NCBI GenBank assembly: GCA_023228995.1
Contig: JALOAD010000005.1
Location: forward strand, 1-64,000
DNA length: 64,000 nucleotides
From: JALOAD01 sp023228995 [NCBI: Candidatus Muiribacterium halophilum]
GTDB taxonomy: Bacteria > Muiribacteriota > Muiribacteriia > Muiribacteriales
Direction of reading: 5' to 3'
Below the pieces are notes generated by a model that saw only the letters and a list, made by a program, of their open reading frames with translations, was not told the origin of the DNA and searched no databases. Shown here piece after piece: positions 52,555 to 61,951 of this stretch (position 1 is its first letter; each line of letters opens with the position of its first letter). The position numbers were made by a program, and so were the translations under genes.

Positions 52555-52610
52555 TGTCCCTAATGTCACAAAGTGACATGTCACGCTTTATCTGTCACAG
52601 CTTCACTGTT
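52555..52610. repeat. TGTC..GACATGTCACGCTT family repeat
   Basis: TGTCCCTAATGTCACAAAG, GTGACATGTCACGCTTTATC, TGTCACAGCTTCACTGTT; same order of blocks as the 46575 copy. Confidence 0.7.
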
Positions 52611-52645
52611 CTTTCTTTTAATTCGATATTGGAAATTAAAAATCT

Positions 52646-52675
52646 GTCATCCCGGTACTATTCTGAGCCGGGATT
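52646..52675. repeat. CCGGGATGAC hairpin repeat
   Basis: GTCATCCCGGTACTATTCTG with AGCCGGGATT. Confidence 0.85.
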
Positions 52676-52926
52676 GTTAGTTCTCTTTTTATTTTTTTAT
52701 ATTATCAATTTAATAAAAAGCTTCAAAAATAGATTTATCTTTCCTAATTGAATCCTCTGAATAAATACATAATTTAGAGCTTTAATAGAAATATAAAAAG
52801 ACAAGGCATTTTGAAGCAGGCTTACATTTGTAAGCCAATGAGAATAACGAAGTGTTTTTTTATTGCTATAAAGCCTGTAAGGAAGCAAAATACAACAATT
52901 AATTAATAGAAAATATATAAAAAAAT

Positions 52927-52956
52927 GTCATCCCGGTATGCTCTTGAGCCGGGATC
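52927..52956. repeat. CCGGGATGAC hairpin repeat
   Basis: GTCATCCCGGTATGCTCTTG with AGCCGGGATC. Confidence 0.85.
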
Positions 52957-53215
52957 TTCTTTAGCTTTATAATTACCTATTATTTCATCAAAGAAATATT
53001 AATTTATCGGACCACATGAAATTTAACTTTCATGTAAAATTCCCTCTTACGATGTTCGCCTTTGCAATACATCCGTATATTGCATACTTCGTAACAGTCT
53101 CCATAGTTCCTCTTAATTAATTTTCTTTGATTTCATTATTCAAAAGATTCCTCCTTACTTTATATTAACAATTTTTAATTTTTAATTATTAATTATTAAT
53201 TGCTTCATTAACTCT

Positions 53216-53245
53216 GTCATCCCGGTATGATTCTGAGCCGGGATC
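53216..53245. repeat. CCGGGATGAC hairpin repeat
   Basis: GTCATCCCGGTATGATTCTG with AGCCGGGATC, inverse complement of the 44621 copy; 11 bp left of the Rhs-flanking inverted repeat. Confidence 0.85.
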
Positions 53246-53256
53246 TCGCTTTTGAT

Positions 53257-53555
53257 ATTTTTATCATTACAATAACGCAAAAAAATAATCATTCGGTATT
53301 TTAGAGGCTGTTGAAAAAGTTATGTTTTTTTTTTTCAAACTTAACTATAAAAACAAACAGCATGGTCAGGCCGACCTATGTAAGCTAAAATTTGAGATCG
53401 GCACAGACCCTATTCTGCATCAATGTTTCTTCTTTTTAGTTTTTCAACATCCTCTTTTACCTTCGTTCACTTATAATACATCCGTATATTATATGCTTCG
53501 CAACATTCACTCAAGTTACCGAGTAGATTTTTTTTTTTGCTTTTGTTTATAGAAA
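53257..53555. repeat. Left inverted repeat bounding the Rhs locus
   Basis: About 280-300 bp that recurs inverted at 59797-60091. From the outside in: TTTTATCATTACA, GCAAAAAAATAATCATTCGG, TATTTTAGAGG, the TIR element (53305-53453), an AATACATCCGTATATT repeat, GGTAACTTGAG and GATTTTCTATAAACAAAAGC on the minus strand. Differences between the copies are few. The inner edge enters the Rhs coding frame and supplies its last codons and stop. Confidence 0.85.
53305..53453. mobile_element. MITE-like TIR element, left Rhs-flank copy
   Basis: 149 bp from AGGCTGTTGAAAAAG to TTTTTCAACATCCT; same interior as the 20010-20160 copy, reversed orientation relative to 59895-60043. Confidence 0.8.
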
Positions 53556-56500
53556 ATCCATTGACTTGGGTTGTATACAACAGATGGATTGTTTGAAAGT
53601 ATTCCTGCTTCATTGTATTTATCTTTTTGTAAAAATCTACCTGTTTTTGCATCATAATATCTTGAACGGTAATAATACAATCCTGAAATCTCGTCATATT
53701 CTCTACTTGTGAATCCAAAACCATTCTCTGGTTCTATCATCTCTTCTCCAAAAGCTCTGTATCTTCTATAATCTGTCATAATCCCATCTTTATCAAAGAT
53801 TGCTTTTATATTCCCAAGATAATCCCTGATATAGTATTCTTCATTTCCATCACTTTCTATTTTACCATATATCTCATCCACTTTATTTCCACTTATTATC
53901 TTTTCAAGTTTTTCTTCTGTTTTCACCTCAAAAAGATTTGCTCCAGCATATATGTATCTTTCTTCTAGCTCTTTTTCTTCTGTTCTGTATCTTCCTGTCA
54001 ATCTTCTTCCCAACGGTGAATAATTATATTCTGATATTCCTTTCTCTGTCTTAGCTTTACTTAATCTTCCAAAATCATCATATTCATATTCAGCATTTTC
54101 CTTTCCAAATCTCATTACTATATTTCCTTCTTCATCATATACTATTTCTGTCTTTCCTGATGGATTTCCAAGATCATCCAGTGTTGTTATCTTTACTAAT
54201 CTTGATTTATCGTAGCTGAATCTTATTTTTCCATAAGCTCTGCTTTTTAATTCTATTCTGTTTCCATTATCATCATATTTGAATTCTTCTATTTCTCCAT
54301 CTGAATAATATGCTTTCACAAGCTTCCCTGCACTGTCATATTTATATTCTGTAACTTCAACACCAGATTCTTTTCCTTCTCTTACAAATTCCTTTCTTTC
54401 TATCAGGTGATTGTTATTGTTATATACATAACTGCATGTATATATTGTTTCTCCACTTTTTTCTATTTTTTCCTCTTTCACCATCCCATTGCTATAATAT
54501 TCCATATTCTTTATTACTTCTCCGGGATATTTTATCTGTTTTACTCTTTTCGCTTTGTCATAAGCAAACAATATTCTTTTACTACCCCTTATTATTTCTG
54601 ATATATTTCCATCTCTGTTGTATATGTATTTTTGTTCATCATTATTGTTTTTAATACTTTCAAGTTTTCCTGATCTTGTGTAAGCATATTTTAATGCTTC
54701 TCCATTTTCTGTTTCCTGTTCTAGTCTTTCTGCGTTATATTTATAATCTGCCACATAATTACCACTATCTCCTGTTATGTTCAATATCTTCCCTGAATTG
54801 TCATATTCAATATAATATTTTTTTCAAGAGACTCTATTGTTTTCAGGTTATTTCTAAAGTCATAGGTGAATTGTTCTTCTCTTCTGAAACCTGATTCTCC
54901 TGGTAAAATTCTTTTTAACATATTTCCATTATCATCAAATACATAATCTGTGGTTTTTCCATCTTCTGTTATTATCTTTCTTATTCTTCCCAAATCATCT
55001 CTTATTAATTCTCTTTTTTTATTATCAGGCATTATCATCTCTTTTAATTCAGATACTCTGTTGTAATTATATTTATATTCTTTTTCTGTTTCATCTATTA
55101 TAGAGTTTATCAATCCCTGAGAATTATAATTATATATTTTTTTATTTCCTTCGGAGTCAACAGTCGATATTAACTCACTGTTTCCATTGTATGAATAATG
55201 TTTTGTATTTCCTTCGGGATCTTTTATAGAAACAAGTCTATTTCTGCTATCATATTCAGCCTTTACAACTTCACCATTTCCATTTTTTATTTGTATCATA
55301 TTTCCTGCTCTGTCATAAGCGAATTCATATATTTTACTGCCATTCAAGTAGTAAGTGACTGGATTATGTCTTTTGTTATATGTAATACTGAAAAGTTTTC
55401 CTTCAGGATCTTTTGTAGCCATATATATACCTGATGGATAATATCTATGTTGCCATGAATTTCCGGCAGGGTCAGTTTCTTTTATCATCTGATTTTTTTT
55501 ATTATATTCAAAATTCCATTCTGACCCGGTTTCATCTTTTAAATTTATTATATTTCCCTGTTTATCATAATTTAATGCTATAATACCTTTCTCGTTAATT
55601 ATTTTTGAAATTCTATCACCTGGAATATATTTGTATTCGAAAACATTTTCATTTGCATTTTTGAATAATTCTATTTTCCCGGTTCCATTATATTTTAATT
55701 CAGTTATCGTAATATCATTTTTTATAACCATCTCAATCTGATCAAGATAATTGTATTTATATTTATATACATTTCCTTCACTATCTTTTATCTGAGTAAT
55801 ATTTCCTTTTTTATCACAATTTATATCAGATATATTATTTTCTGAATTTATTAATTTACATATATTTTCATTTTCATCATATAATATCTTTGTAACTCTA
55901 TTTTCAGAATCTGTTATTTTCTCTAAATTTGCTTTTTCATTGTACTCAAATATTGTCTCTGATTCGTCAGATTCAGTTCTTTTTATCATATTTCCATTTG
56001 TGTCATAATTGAAAATAGTTTTATTTTTGTTTTCATCTATTGCTGATGTAAGCAAATTCATTTTGTTATATGAATAATATTTATAAGTTCCATCTGGATT
56101 TTTCTGACCAATCATATTTCCATTTTCGTCCCAGTAATACCTAAAAATTCTGTTTTCTGAATCTTCTAACTTGGAAATAAGCAAATTCATATTGTAACTG
56201 ATTTTAAATCTTTTTCCATCAAAATCAGTAAATGCAGTTATTACACCTGTTTTGTCTTTATATTCATATTCTCTGATCTGATTAGCTTCATTTTCTTCTT
56301 GAACCAAAATATAATTATCATATTTTGTATAATATCTTTTTATTATTTGACCGTTTCTTTCAGTTATTTTCCTAACATTATCATTATCATTATCATATTC
56401 TATACTGTAAACATCACCATTTCTAAAAATCATTTTATTTATATTATTGTTTTCATCCCAATAATAACTGGATGTTTTTTTGTCTGAATATATTATTTTT

Positions 56501-57612
56501 GAGAGTTTTTTTGTATTATCATAGTATCTGAATTCTCTTGTTTTTATACCTCTTTCATCTATAATTGCAGATATTCTTTCCCCTCCACATGCTTCCCATT
56601 CATATTTTATAAAAAGACCCGATGGAATGATTTTTTCAGTTAATCTTCCTTCATTATCATATATATAATTTGTCACTCTTTTATTTTTATCTGTCTCGGA
56701 TAATATTTGACCATTTTCATTAAATCTATACTCTTTTCCGTATTTACTCATTACATAAGGTTTATTATCTTCAAAATAAAGTTTATAAAAATGTGTTCTA
56801 TCAGCACGCCATCTTCCAGTCAGATCTTTTGAAAACGGTAATTCCCAGTTTTGAGAATCTACAAAGTAATATTTACCATCTTCTTTATATAAATACATAA
56901 AATCAGCTAAATGAAGTCCTTCCCCTATTTCATAACCATCAAAATTTCTATTCTTTTTTGTTAATTTGGAATATCTTCCACTTTTCACATTGTTAAATTT
57001 TAGAGTACAATATGGTAAATCTGATGGAATTTGCGTGTTTTTTCCCAAGTCAGCTTTCTGAGGACCATTATTTAAATCTTCAATCGATAATCCCGGATTA
57101 TCCATAAGTTTATTAAAATCTTCAATTGGAATAAAAGGTATTTTCAAAATATTATCTGACAGAGTTTTTGGATTTGTACTCTGCTCACTGTTTCCACTTG
57201 GATCAGACGAGGACTTTTTATCAGAATTACTTATTTTTTTTATATTATTTATTAATTCAGAATAATATTTTTGTTTTTTTGCAGAATTTGTTTGATTGAA
57301 TTTAATATAATTTTCAAATTGATCTAATATATTCCAGAATTTTTCTATTTCATCAATATTTTCAGATAGAAATTTATGTAAAATATCTATGTTTTTAGCT
57401 TTTTCAAGATCTTTTATTATAAAGTTTTCTAAATTTTCAGTTTTCATAAATATATTAATCATTTCTGAATATGAATTTTTATCTCCTTCTGTTGCAATTT
57501 TTGTCTTTAATTCAGAATACTGTGTTATTTTTTCTAAAAAATCATCTTTTAATGCATTTGAGATGAATACAAAAGTCAATATTAATATTAATAAAATATA
57601 TTTTTTATTCAT
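53516..57612 (-). pseudogene. Rhs/YD-repeat protein split by one frameshift
   Basis: Two frames, 57612-54781 (943 aa) and 54784-53516 (422 aa), read as one protein of about 1365 aa. Signal peptide at 1-20, helical region to about 130, Ser/Asn linker, then more than 25 YD repeats (YDNEGRLTEK, YDSRNRLVSIKDPEG types) from about 290, and the Rhs-core end RSRYYDAKTGRFLQKDKY. The frames join if the 7-base A-run (T-run at 54819-54825) had 8: EKKYYIEYDNSGKILNIT. After the core only about 30 residues follow and no toxin domain is present; the stop is inside the flanking repeat. Linked by ATGA to the upstream gene. Could be a genuine lesion, slippage or a sequencing error. Confidence 0.8.
54819..54825 (-). 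other. Frameshift site in the Rhs gene (A7 run)
   Basis: Seven T on the plus strand (A7 in the mRNA sense) at the junction of the two Rhs frames. Adding one A restores continuous YD-repeat coding. A homopolymer is the usual place for replication slippage, transcriptional slippage or sequencing error. Confidence 0.8.
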
Positions 57613-59490
57613 TTTACCACCTCGCTATCTTTCAAAAATCTCAGAGCTTTTTTTACTCTGAAATCTGATGAATTTATAATTCTCTCAGCATCTTTTCTCA
57701 ATTCTTTTATATTTTGTCTGATATTTGAGTTTTTTATATTAATTCTATCAATTCTGTTTAACAGATCCTGATATTTGCAGGAGTTATACAGATTAATCAT
57801 TTTTCCAAGTTCTGCATATTCAATATATTCAGGGAATTTTTCTGCTATTTTTTCATATATTTGTTTTTGTTTTTCAATATCGATTTTTCCATATAAAAGA
57901 GCTTCTGCAAAACATGCAGGTATCTGCATTTCATTTTGTCTACTCATATAATATTCAAATATTTCATTTGCTTTTTCAATATTATATATAGGTTTTTTTG
58001 AAGCTGTTTGTTCATTGTTATATCTATCCATTATTAAAATTAAAGCTTTAAAAAAATCATAATTTTCATTTTTACATACTGATTTCAAATAATCCAACAT
58101 TTCAGTGCTATTAACAGCATTCTGTCTTCTCAAATATTCATACAAAGAGTAAAGTTCTTTAAGTTTATTACTGTTTTCAGAATCTTCCAATCTAATAACT
58201 GTCTCCTTTATAAACTCAGCATCTAGGTCTTCTCTTATTTTTTCTGGGGTTTCGACAGACCATTGAGATTCAGGAATTATTCTTATTTCATATTTTTCCA
58301 TTGGGATTCCAAATGGAACAGTTCTATGCCAATATATATAATCATCATTTTTGGTAATTGCACACAGACTGTAATTGTTATTTGCAGGTATTTTAGATAC
58401 AACCCATTTCTCTTATACATATACCTCTCAGGATATTTCTATATATTTCCAGATCATAATCCTCAAACTGAATAAATCCTGCTTCCTGAAAAGCTAACTG
58501 ATAATCTTGATCAAATAATTCACACAATCTTGCATATTCCTTTGCCTCATTATATTCCTCATTTCTTGCATAAGATAGATAATAATTTGCCTGATGAAAA
58601 TCTTTCATCATTAAATAAGATGCTGCTGTAAGAAAATATGTCTCATCAATGAAATCAATATTATTAGTTCTTTTCAATATAATAATTTGTTTAAAATTTT
58701 CAGCAGCATTCTTAAATTTTGAAGTTTTTAAATTAAATATTCCATTAAGATATAATGCATATTGTTTAAATTCACCATTATTATATTTTAAAAAATATTT
58801 ATTAATCTTTTCTAAAAAATCATTTTTTTTGTTAAGTTCAAAATCACAATAAAAATCCAAAAAATCACAATGTTCTATATACTCATCCAAATTACCAGTT
58901 TTTTCTATATATTTTTTTATATAATATTTTGCTTTTTCAAAGTCTCTGTTATAAAATATGTTTTCTAAAATTTTCTGATAAATAATATCTGCCGAAGTTC
59001 TTTTTTCAAAAAGATTACTATTTATATATAAAGGAATAGCTCTTCTCTGATTAAAATATGAGTTTGGATGGATAAATTCTGATAAAAGTTTTTTTTCTTC
59101 TGAAAACAATTCTGTTCCTATTTTATTAAAACCAAAATCAATAGTTTGTGTATATCTATTAACATCATTTCCTGTATTAATATTTTTATTGTTATTATCA
59201 AAATTTTTAACTTCTTTATTTTCAAAATCATTATTTTTAACTGCTTTTAATATTAACCTATATTTTTCATTATTTTCCTTTAAATAAAGATTATTAAAGT
59301 ATTCATAAAGATATTCGTACAGATCAGAGTATTTTATGTCATTGTTAGATGTGTTTTTTAGAAATTGAGATAAATTACCATTAAGTATTTCAGAAAATTC
59401 TTTTTCAAGATTTTCACCAGTTTTTGCAAAACCACTTATTGTTATAAAAATAATCATTATCAAACAGAAAAATATATTTTTTATATTCAA
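57609..59490 (-). pseudogene. Rhs-linked helical-repeat (TPR-like) protein split by one frameshift
   Basis: Two frames, 59490-58393 (365 aa) and 58301-57609 (230 aa). The 90 bp between also code in the second frame without a start: EKWVVSKIPANNNYSLCAIT, KNDDYIYWHRTVPFGIP, then MEKYEIRIIPESQW. Adding one A to GAAATGG at about 58404-58410 joins them into a protein of about 630 aa with a signal peptide (1-22), TPR-like helices at about 170-350 (KNAAENFKQIIILKRTNN, FLTAASYLMMKDFHQANYYLSYARN) and a helical C-terminal part. TTG start with GGGGGG upstream. Ends in ATGA with the Rhs gene, so the two products probably act together. Function unknown. Confidence 0.75.
58404..58410 (-). other. Frameshift site in the TPR-like gene
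   Basis: GAAATGG on the minus strand (CCATTTC on plus). Reading GAAAATGG instead continues IREKWVVSKIPANNN in place of IREMGCI-stop. Confidence 0.7.
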
Positions 59491-59796
59491 ATTTAACCCC
59501 CCAAAAAAATCTTTATTTATAATAATAAATAATTAAAAAATATTTTCAAACTTTTTTTTATAAATAATTAGTTTTATAACAAATTTAATTAAATAAGTAT
59601 TGTTACAATTGAATATTCTGATTAAATAAACAAAAATAAAAACAAGTAAAAGAATTTAAATAATAAAATGAGTTGAAAATTTCATATAAATAAAAATTAT
59701 CGCTTTTCATTTTTATAAAAGATTAAAAAAATATGTCTGTCAGCAATTACGAGAACTCGTTAGAAATTTTTCAATTAAATTAAATCATGAAGGAGT

Positions 59797-60091
59797 TTCT
59801 ATGAACAAAAGCAAAAAAAAATCTACTCGGTAACTTGAGTGAACGTTGCGAAGCATATAATATACGGATGTATTATAAGTGAACGAAGGTAAAGAGGATG
59901 TTGAAAAACTAAAAAGAAGAAACATTGATGCAGAATAGGGTCTGTGCCGATCTCAAATTCTAGCTTACATAGGTCGGCCTGACCATGCTGTTTGTTTTTA
60001 TAGTTAAGTTTGAAAAAAAAAAACATAACTTTTTCAACAGCCTCTAAAATACCGAATGATTATTTTTTTGCTTTAATGTAATGATAAAAAT
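59797..60091. repeat. Right inverted repeat bounding the Rhs locus
   Basis: Inverse copy of 53257-53555. The inner edge reads TTTCTATGAACAAAAGC on the plus strand, encoding a 10-codon MNKSKKKSTR frame after AAGGAG, mirror of the last Rhs codons. The outer edge ends ATTTTTTTGC...TGTAATGATAAAA. Confidence 0.85.
59895..60043. mobile_element. MITE-like TIR element, right Rhs-flank copy
   Basis: 149 bp from AGGATGTTGAAAAAC to TTTTTCAACAGCCT, opposite orientation to 53305-53453. Confidence 0.8.
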
Positions 60092-60118
60092 TGCAGCAAG
60101 TGATTTTTAGAAAGTTTT

Positions 60119-60135
60119 AATGTTCAGTGAATATT
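60119..60135. repeat. AATGTTCAGTGAATATT palindrome copy
   Basis: One mismatch from the perfect core, just outside the right Rhs flank. Confidence 0.65.
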
Positions 60136-60245
60136 AATTTTGACAGTAGCTAATTGCGACTTTAGTCAGACTAGTCTCTTTTCACTTTTTTGCTCTTCTA
60201 TTTATTGTTTTTTTATATTATACTTAAAAGAAAAACGAGGTTTTT

Positions 60246-60770
60246 ATGGATAATTATATAAATTTTGTAAAACAATACCCGTTCATATCAGCAAGCATTC
60301 AATTTGCAATATTAGGAACATTAGGCGAGTGTATTGCATTATGGGTAAAAAGAAAATCATTATCAATAGGTTGGAGTTTTTGGACATTTATAGGTAAAGT
60401 TTTAGCTTGGGCATTGCTTGGAATAGTAGTGAAATTAGGATTCATTGGTATGAAAGCATTTACACTTTCAATAATAGCACAAGGTTTTATGCCTGAAATA
60501 TTAAAATGCGGAATTGGTAAAGCTTTTTTAATATCATTATTCACCAATATATTCTTCGGACCACAGATGATGTTATTTCACAGAATTGAAGATAATATAA
60601 TTGAAGGAAAATGGAATTTCAATAATATACAAAAAGCATGGATGACTCTTATATGGTTTTGGATTCCAGCACATACATTAACTTTTTCACTTCCAACACA
60701 TTATCAAATTGGACTAGCAGCAATATGGGGATTAGTTCTTGGAATAATATTAGGGACAACAAAAAAATAA
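60246..60770 (+). CDS. Mpv17/PMP22-like integral membrane protein
   Basis: 174 aa with four to five membrane segments. FILSASIQFAILGTLGECIALWVK-type start (YPFISASIQFAILGTLGE), a central FFGPQMMLFHRIED and the C-terminal WMTLIWFWIPAHTLTFSLP, reminiscent of the Mpv17 family WxFWP...NF block. Role unknown; eukaryotic relatives form small channels. Start after CGAGG. Single plus-strand gene beside the Rhs locus. Confidence 0.55.
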   Translation: MDNYINFVKQYPFISASIQFAILGTLGECIALWVKRKSLSIGWSFWTFIGKVLAWALLGIVVKLGFIGMKAFTLSIIAQGFMPEILKCGIGKAFLISLFTNIFFGPQMMLFHRIEDNIIEGKWNFNNIQKAWMTLIWFWIPAHTLTFSLPTHYQIGLAAIWGLVLGIILGTTKK

Positions 60771-60784
60771 CAGGTACTAAAACG

Positions 60785-60935
60785 GTATGTGTACCATATG
60801 AGATCAGTATATAAAGCGTACAAATACGGTATTTGTAGCGTATAATTTCAGTACATCTTCTATACCGCCTCTATACTCATATACTGTTCCTATACCGATT
60901 TTATACCGCTCCTATACTACTTTTATACTGTTTTT
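60785..60935. repeat. Degenerate TATAC array
   Basis: About a dozen TATAC/GTATA pentamers; the right part is a near-regular 10-12-bp series: CTATACCGCCT CTATACTCA TATACTGTTC CTATACCGATT TTATACCGCTC CTATACTACTT TTATACTG. It runs into the tyrA stop codon. A sparser array (CGGTATG, ATACCGC, TATACTT, TATACGG) lies at 23484-23580. Confidence 0.6.
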
Positions 60936-61951
60936 ATTAATATTTTCTTTGCATTTTTATATGAAATTTCATCTTTTAACCATATTCTTAGAGAACCTGA
61001 TTTTTCTGCCCTTGAATCTTCTATTTCTATATTTCTAATATTAATGTTTTCAAGTTTTGAAAAGATTTTAGCAAGTATTCCAGGTTCATCTGGTATATCT
61101 ATTTCAATAACAAAATCACCAGATCTATTCATTCTGTGATTTATTATATTATCTCTCAAATTTTTAGCTTTTACAGAAATTTCAGAACTATTCATATTAT
61201 TTATACAGCTAATAGTTTTATCCAATTCAATACTAAAATCTTTTAAAGATTTTAAAATATTATCTTTATTATTAAATGATATTATCTTCCACATATCTTC
61301 AGGAGATGAAGCAACTCTGGTTGTATCCCTCCATCCACTTCCTGTGATATTTTTTATATTTTCAAATTCACTGTTTGCCATAGAATTCACAAGTGTACAT
61401 GCAACAAAATAAGGAAGATGACTTGCATAAGCTACGGCTTTATCATGCTCTTCATCACTCATAATGTATATATTCTGATTAATAGATTTAAGAAAATCTT
61501 CTAATTTTTTAAAACTCTCCTGCTGATTTTTTTTTGGACATAAAATATAAAGTGAATTATCAAAAATATCAGCATTAGCAGATTTAGCACCCTTTCTTTC
61601 AGAACCAGTCATAGGATGACCACCAACAAAATTATTATAATTAGATAAATTTTTACATATATCAGATTTAACAGAAGAAATATCAGTAACAACAGAGTTT
61701 TTAAATTTTTCAAGAAGATAAACTGCAATATCATTAACAGTATTTAATGGAGAACAAATAAAAAAAATATCACATTCAGGTATTTTTGAAATATCAGAAT
61801 AAATGCCTGTAAAAACCTTATATTCACTGGCATTATTTAATTCATTTAAATTAGGTTCAACACCAAAAAGCTCAGTATCAGAATGTTTTTTTTTAATAGC
61901 AAGAGCCAAAGACATACCCATTAAACCAGTCGCAATAATACCAATATGCAT
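60923..61951 (-). CDS. tyrA: Prephenate dehydrogenase with ACT domain
   Basis: 342 aa; oxidises prephenate to 4-hydroxyphenylpyruvate for tyrosine synthesis. N-terminal NAD domain MHIGIIATGLMGMSLALAIKK, catalytic His in GGHPMTGSERKGA, then a helical domain (HDKAVAYASHLPYFVACTLV, GSGWRDTTRVASSPEDMW) and an ACT domain (VIEIDIPDEPGILAKIFSKLENINIRNIEIED) for feedback control. The first Gly of GxGxxG is replaced by Ala (IATGLMG). Confidence 0.92.
   Translation of the reverse strand: MHIGIIATGLMGMSLALAIKKKHSDTELFGVEPNLNELNNASEYKVFTGIYSDISKIPECDIFFICSPLNTVNDIAVYLLEKFKNSVVTDISSVKSDICKNLSNYNNFVGGHPMTGSERKGAKSANADIFDNSLYILCPKKNQQESFKKLEDFLKSINQNIYIMSDEEHDKAVAYASHLPYFVACTLVNSMANSEFENIKNITGSGWRDTTRVASSPEDMWKIISFNNKDNILKSLKDFSIELDKTISCINNMNSSEISVKAKNLRDNIINHRMNRSGDFVIEIDIPDEPGILAKIFSKLENINIRNIEIEDSRAEKSGSLRIWLKDEISYKNAKKILIKTV

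Larger units (their letters stand above)
52355..53256. other. Gene-free repeat cluster upstream of the Rhs locus
   Basis: About 900 bp. Carries the DUF1538 operon promoter, half and full CCGGGATGAC hairpins (52531-52540, 52646-52675, 52927-52956, 53216-53245), a GTGACATGTCACGCTT-family copy (52555-52610), and an AATACATCCGTATATT repeat with TTTTCTTTGATTTCATTA (about 53041-53148) that matches 44181-44270. No convincing protein frame. Confidence 0.75.
59491..60245. other. Right flank of the Rhs locus
   Basis: 755 bp without a gene. AT-rich leader of the TPR-like gene, the AATATGTCTGTCAGCAATTA segment (59733-59752) shared with 44.3 kb, the right inverted repeat with its TIR element, and an AATGTTCAGTGAATATT core (60119-60135). 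Confidence 0.75.

Noticed and set aside
60785-60935. TATAC array as plasmid-type iterons or replication origin
   Set aside because: No rep gene, DnaA-box cluster or AT-melting arrangement nearby; units are too degenerate.
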